64,000 bases of DNA from Pseudomonas endophytica. Lineage in GTDB: Bacteria; Pseudomonadota; Gammaproteobacteria; Pseudomonadales; Pseudomonadaceae. The stretch is from assembly GCF_001411475.1 (NCBI RefSeq), contig NZ_LLWH01000220.1:1-64000 (forward strand), given 5' to 3'. The notes beneath the pieces were generated by a model, which searched no databases, was not told the DNA's origin, and saw only the letters and a program-made list of their open reading frames with translations. The position numbers were made by a program, and so were the translations under genes. This document shows positions 62,282 to 64,000 of this stretch, one piece after another; the first letter of the stretch is position 1, and every line of letters starts with the position of its first letter.

Positions 62282-63454
62282 TTAGGGACGTTGGATGAAC
62301 TTCACGTCCGAGGGCGCATCCATGGCCAGTTTTTGCAGGGTTTTGCCCAGCTTACCGGTGGCTGGATCACGCTCAAGCACCACGATTTCGTTACTCATCT
62401 GGTTGGCGATCAGCAGGAATTTGCCATTGGGGCTCAGGGTAAATTCACGCGGATGATCACCGTCTACCGAGCGCCGCTGGATCTCGTTCAGTTCACCATT
62501 CGCCGGGTCAATGGCAAACACCAGAATCTCGTTAGCTTTGCCGCGATTACTCACGTACAGAAATTTGCCATCGGCTGAGGCATGCAAGGCACCGGCGGCT
62601 CGGTTCTGCGCAGGCATGCCACGAGCCAAGTCCACAGTCTGACGCTGTTTGAGCTGACCGTTGTCATAGTCAAACACAAACACTTGAGCACTCATTTCAG
62701 TGGTCAGGTACGCGTGCTTGCCATCGTTGGAGAACAGCAAGTGACGCGGCCCGCTACCCGGTGGCAATTCAATTGCCTCGGGCGTGGAGGCAACTAGGGG
62801 ATGTTCAGGGTTGGTAGCAGGGTCGTAGCGGTAAACAAAGACTTTGTCTGCCCCCAGGTCACTGGCGAAGACAAACTTGCCGTCAGGTGAGGAAACCACC
62901 GAATGCACATGGGCAGACACCTGACGTTCAGGGTTCACCCGGCTCGGCTGATGGCTGCTCATTTGCGTCACGGGCTGCAACTGGCCATCGAAACTGATCG
63001 GCAGCACTGCCAAGCTGCCACCTGGATCGACGCCCACCCCGTAGTTGGCCACAAACAGGAACTTTTCATCACCACTGAGGCTGGAATGCGTCGGGTTTTC
63101 GCCCAACGTTTTAACCTGACTGAGCAGGCGCAACTCGTGGGTCGAGGGGTCAATCGAAAGACTGCTGACGCGCCCTACTACGTCAGACTGACCCTGGCCA
63201 TTCTCATTCACCACAAACAGACGGCTCTGATCTTTAGACAAGGTCAGCCAGGACGGGTTGGCTGCCTTGAAAACCTGCAACGGCTCAGGAGTAATGCGCC
63301 CCTTCTGGCTGTCGAACTGCAGGCGGTAAATGCCTTGGCTTTTACCTTGAGTGTAAGAACCCACCAGCAGTTCAGGGTCGCGCTCAGGCGCTGCGCTGGC
63401 CGACATCGCCCCCACACTTGAGGCCATCAGCAAGGGCAACCATTTAAGCTTCAT
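62282..63454 (-). CDS. Lactonase family beta-propeller protein (6-phosphogluconolactonase-like)
   Basis: A 390-residue exported protein with signal MKLKWLPLLMASSVGAMSASA. The rest is a seven-blade propeller with repeated motifs: GSYTQGKSQGIYRL, NPSWLTLSKDQSRLFVVNE, GENPTHSSLSGDEKFLFVANYG, HVHSVVSSPDGKFVFASDLGADKVFVYRYD and GPRHLLFSNDGKHAYLTTEMS. It matches the PF10282 lactonase family (YbhE-like). The signal peptide means it acts in the periplasm, unlike cytoplasmic 6-phosphogluconolactonase, so the physiological substrate is doubtful. Its start overlaps the upstream small gene by 11 bases. Confidence 0.82.
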   Translation of the reverse strand: MKLKWLPLLMASSVGAMSASAAPERDPELLVGSYTQGKSQGIYRLQFDSQKGRITPEPLQVFKAANPSWLTLSKDQSRLFVVNENGQGQSDVVGRVSSLSIDPSTHELRLLSQVKTLGENPTHSSLSGDEKFLFVANYGVGVDPGGSLAVLPISFDGQLQPVTQMSSHQPSRVNPERQVSAHVHSVVSSPDGKFVFASDLGADKVFVYRYDPATNPEHPLVASTPEAIELPPGSGPRHLLFSNDGKHAYLTTEMSAQVFVFDYDNGQLKQRQTVDLARGMPAQNRAAGALHASADGKFLYVSNRGKANEILVFAIDPANGELNEIQRRSVDGDHPREFTLSPNGKFLLIANQMSNEIVVLERDPATGKLGKTLQKLAMDAPSDVKFIQRP

Positions 63455-63743
63455 TCGCTACCTCATGTTCATCGTCTTCGTTGCTTGCGGACCAAGCTTT
63501 TACGCAAATCAACCGGTGTTCGCCCGAGTCGCCAGTTAGCGTCCAGCTTTGCAACGGTTCGTCAAACACCGCAGCATCTACCTGTTGCAGCGTAAAGCTC
63601 CAGCGCTTGTTCGCCCGACCGTCCATGGCCTGAATGAGGAGCGTGTCGTCATCCACAGAAAACTCAAAAGCATGCAACCCGTCGATTTCCAGCATATCGC
63701 TGGTTTCAAGGGCTGCGCGCAAGGTCTGGTTTGAATCGCTCAT
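63444..63743 (-). CDS. Small hypothetical protein (possibly DUF5629)
   Basis: A 99-residue acidic cytoplasmic protein, MSDSNQTLRAALETSDMLEI followed by HAFEFSVDDDTLLIQAMDG and RWSFTLQQVDAAVFDE. I think it belongs to a pseudomonad-restricted DUF family (DUF5629), but that name is recalled, not checked. It overlaps the lactonase start and follows the 2-hydroxyacid dehydrogenase gene on the same strand, forming one operon. Function unknown. Confidence 0.65.
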   Translation of the reverse strand: MSDSNQTLRAALETSDMLEIDGLHAFEFSVDDDTLLIQAMDGRANKRWSFTLQQVDAAVFDEPLQSWTLTGDSGEHRLICVKAWSASNEDDEHEVANEA

Positions 63744-63806
63744 TAATCAATCACCTGTTAGAAAGGCGCAATGATAGGTCAAACCTGCACGCAGGTTAAG
63801 GCAGGC

Positions 63807-64000
63807 TTAGATCACTCGGTCAGGCGGCACTTGGCCGTTAAGCGCGCACTGCAGATTATGGGCTGCGGTGCGCGCCATTAAGGCTCTGGCTTCGACGGTT
63901 GCCGAGCCGATATGAGGCAAGGCGGATAACCGGCTCAAGCGCAGCAGAGGCGAATCTGCGGGTAAAGGCTCTTGGGCAAATACGTCAAGCCCGGCAGCGC
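63807..64000 (-). CDS. D-isomer specific 2-hydroxyacid dehydrogenase (C-terminal part, cut by window end)
   Basis: The last 63 codons are visible on the minus strand, reading [20 protein letters not shown], then [23 protein letters not shown]. The pair GLDVFxxEP and LPHIGSAT is the signature of the glyoxylate/hydroxypyruvate or 2-ketogluconate reductase family, including the catalytic His. It probably reduces glyoxylate, hydroxypyruvate or 2-ketogluconate with NAD(P)H. The N-terminal part is outside the window, so completeness cannot be judged. It precedes the small hypothetical gene by 63 bases. Confidence 0.85.
   Translation of the reverse strand, partial: AAGLDVFAQEPLPADSPLLRLSRLSALPHIGSATVEARALMARTAAHNLQCALNGQVPPDRVI

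Noticed and set aside
1..64000. CRISPR arrays, tRNA, rRNA or intact insertion sequences
   Set aside because: No regular direct repeats with spacers, no cloverleaf-like gene and no transposase frame were seen.

Overview
The window is chromosomal DNA of a Pseudomonas, most likely the P. fluorescens lineage (a P. fragi-like member is possible). The evidence is the moderate GC content, the arn operon with ugd, the RssB/RssC pair beside mlaA, the 1.6-kDa-residue-class NAD-glutamate dehydrogenase, the MoxR-Bat cluster, and the Pseudomonas-type REP palindromes between genes. I see no tRNA, rRNA, CRISPR array or intact mobile element.

Layout. 1-1344: end of an efe iron-uptake operon (efeB C-terminus, efeM). 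1345-1825: a gap holding a textbook CRP/Vfr-type palindrome. 1826-9463: a tightly overlapped arnC-A-D-T-E-F-ugd operon for adding 4-amino-4-deoxy-L-arabinose to lipid A, notable because arnB is not at its head; a strong terminator follows, then a second ArnT-like glycosyltransferase. 11275-14816: a flavin-dependent nitronate monooxygenase-type enzyme and two divergently transcribed L,D-transpeptidases. 15053-23251: a GntR-regulated amide/carbamoyl nitrogen module made of a branched-chain-type ABC importer (five genes), an M20 carbamoylase-family hydrolase and an amidase, with a clear operator candidate before the regulator. 23395-24234: endonuclease Cho.

24595-30666: a complete chaperone-usher fimbrial operon in the CupA order (pilin, chaperone, usher, adhesin, chaperone), preceded by AT-rich DNA with a helical-phase direct repeat and containing a hairpin just after the pilin gene. 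30731-31507: an APH(3')-type kinase gene. 31813-33754: an ECF sigma/anti-sigma module with a DUF3455 protein. 33961-37871: a LysR regulator, an AEC transporter with a possible 41-residue leader ORF, and a divergent GlxA-type regulator/isochorismatase-like hydrolase pair.

38038-39327: an integrase remnant back to back with dusA, a scar of a dusA-targeting element. 39395-42587: rssC-rssB, mlaA, a DUF4404 gene. 42666-47522: gdhB. 48020-49183: an acidic hypothetical protein and an amidohydrolase. 49691-56527: moxR-DUF58-DUF4381-batA-batB/C-batD. 56646-62112: sbcD-sbcC-GST. 62282-64000 (minus strand): a lactonase, a small protein and the C-terminus of a 2-hydroxyacid dehydrogenase.

Most genes belong to known families. 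The parts least explained by known annotation are regulatory: several perfect palindromes or repeats at defined positions (1368, 15009, 24452, 25134, 31754, 38243, 47643), the arnB-less arn operon, the integrase scar at dusA, and a possible leader ORF before the AEC transporter. All functional statements are from reading the sequence; no database search was run.
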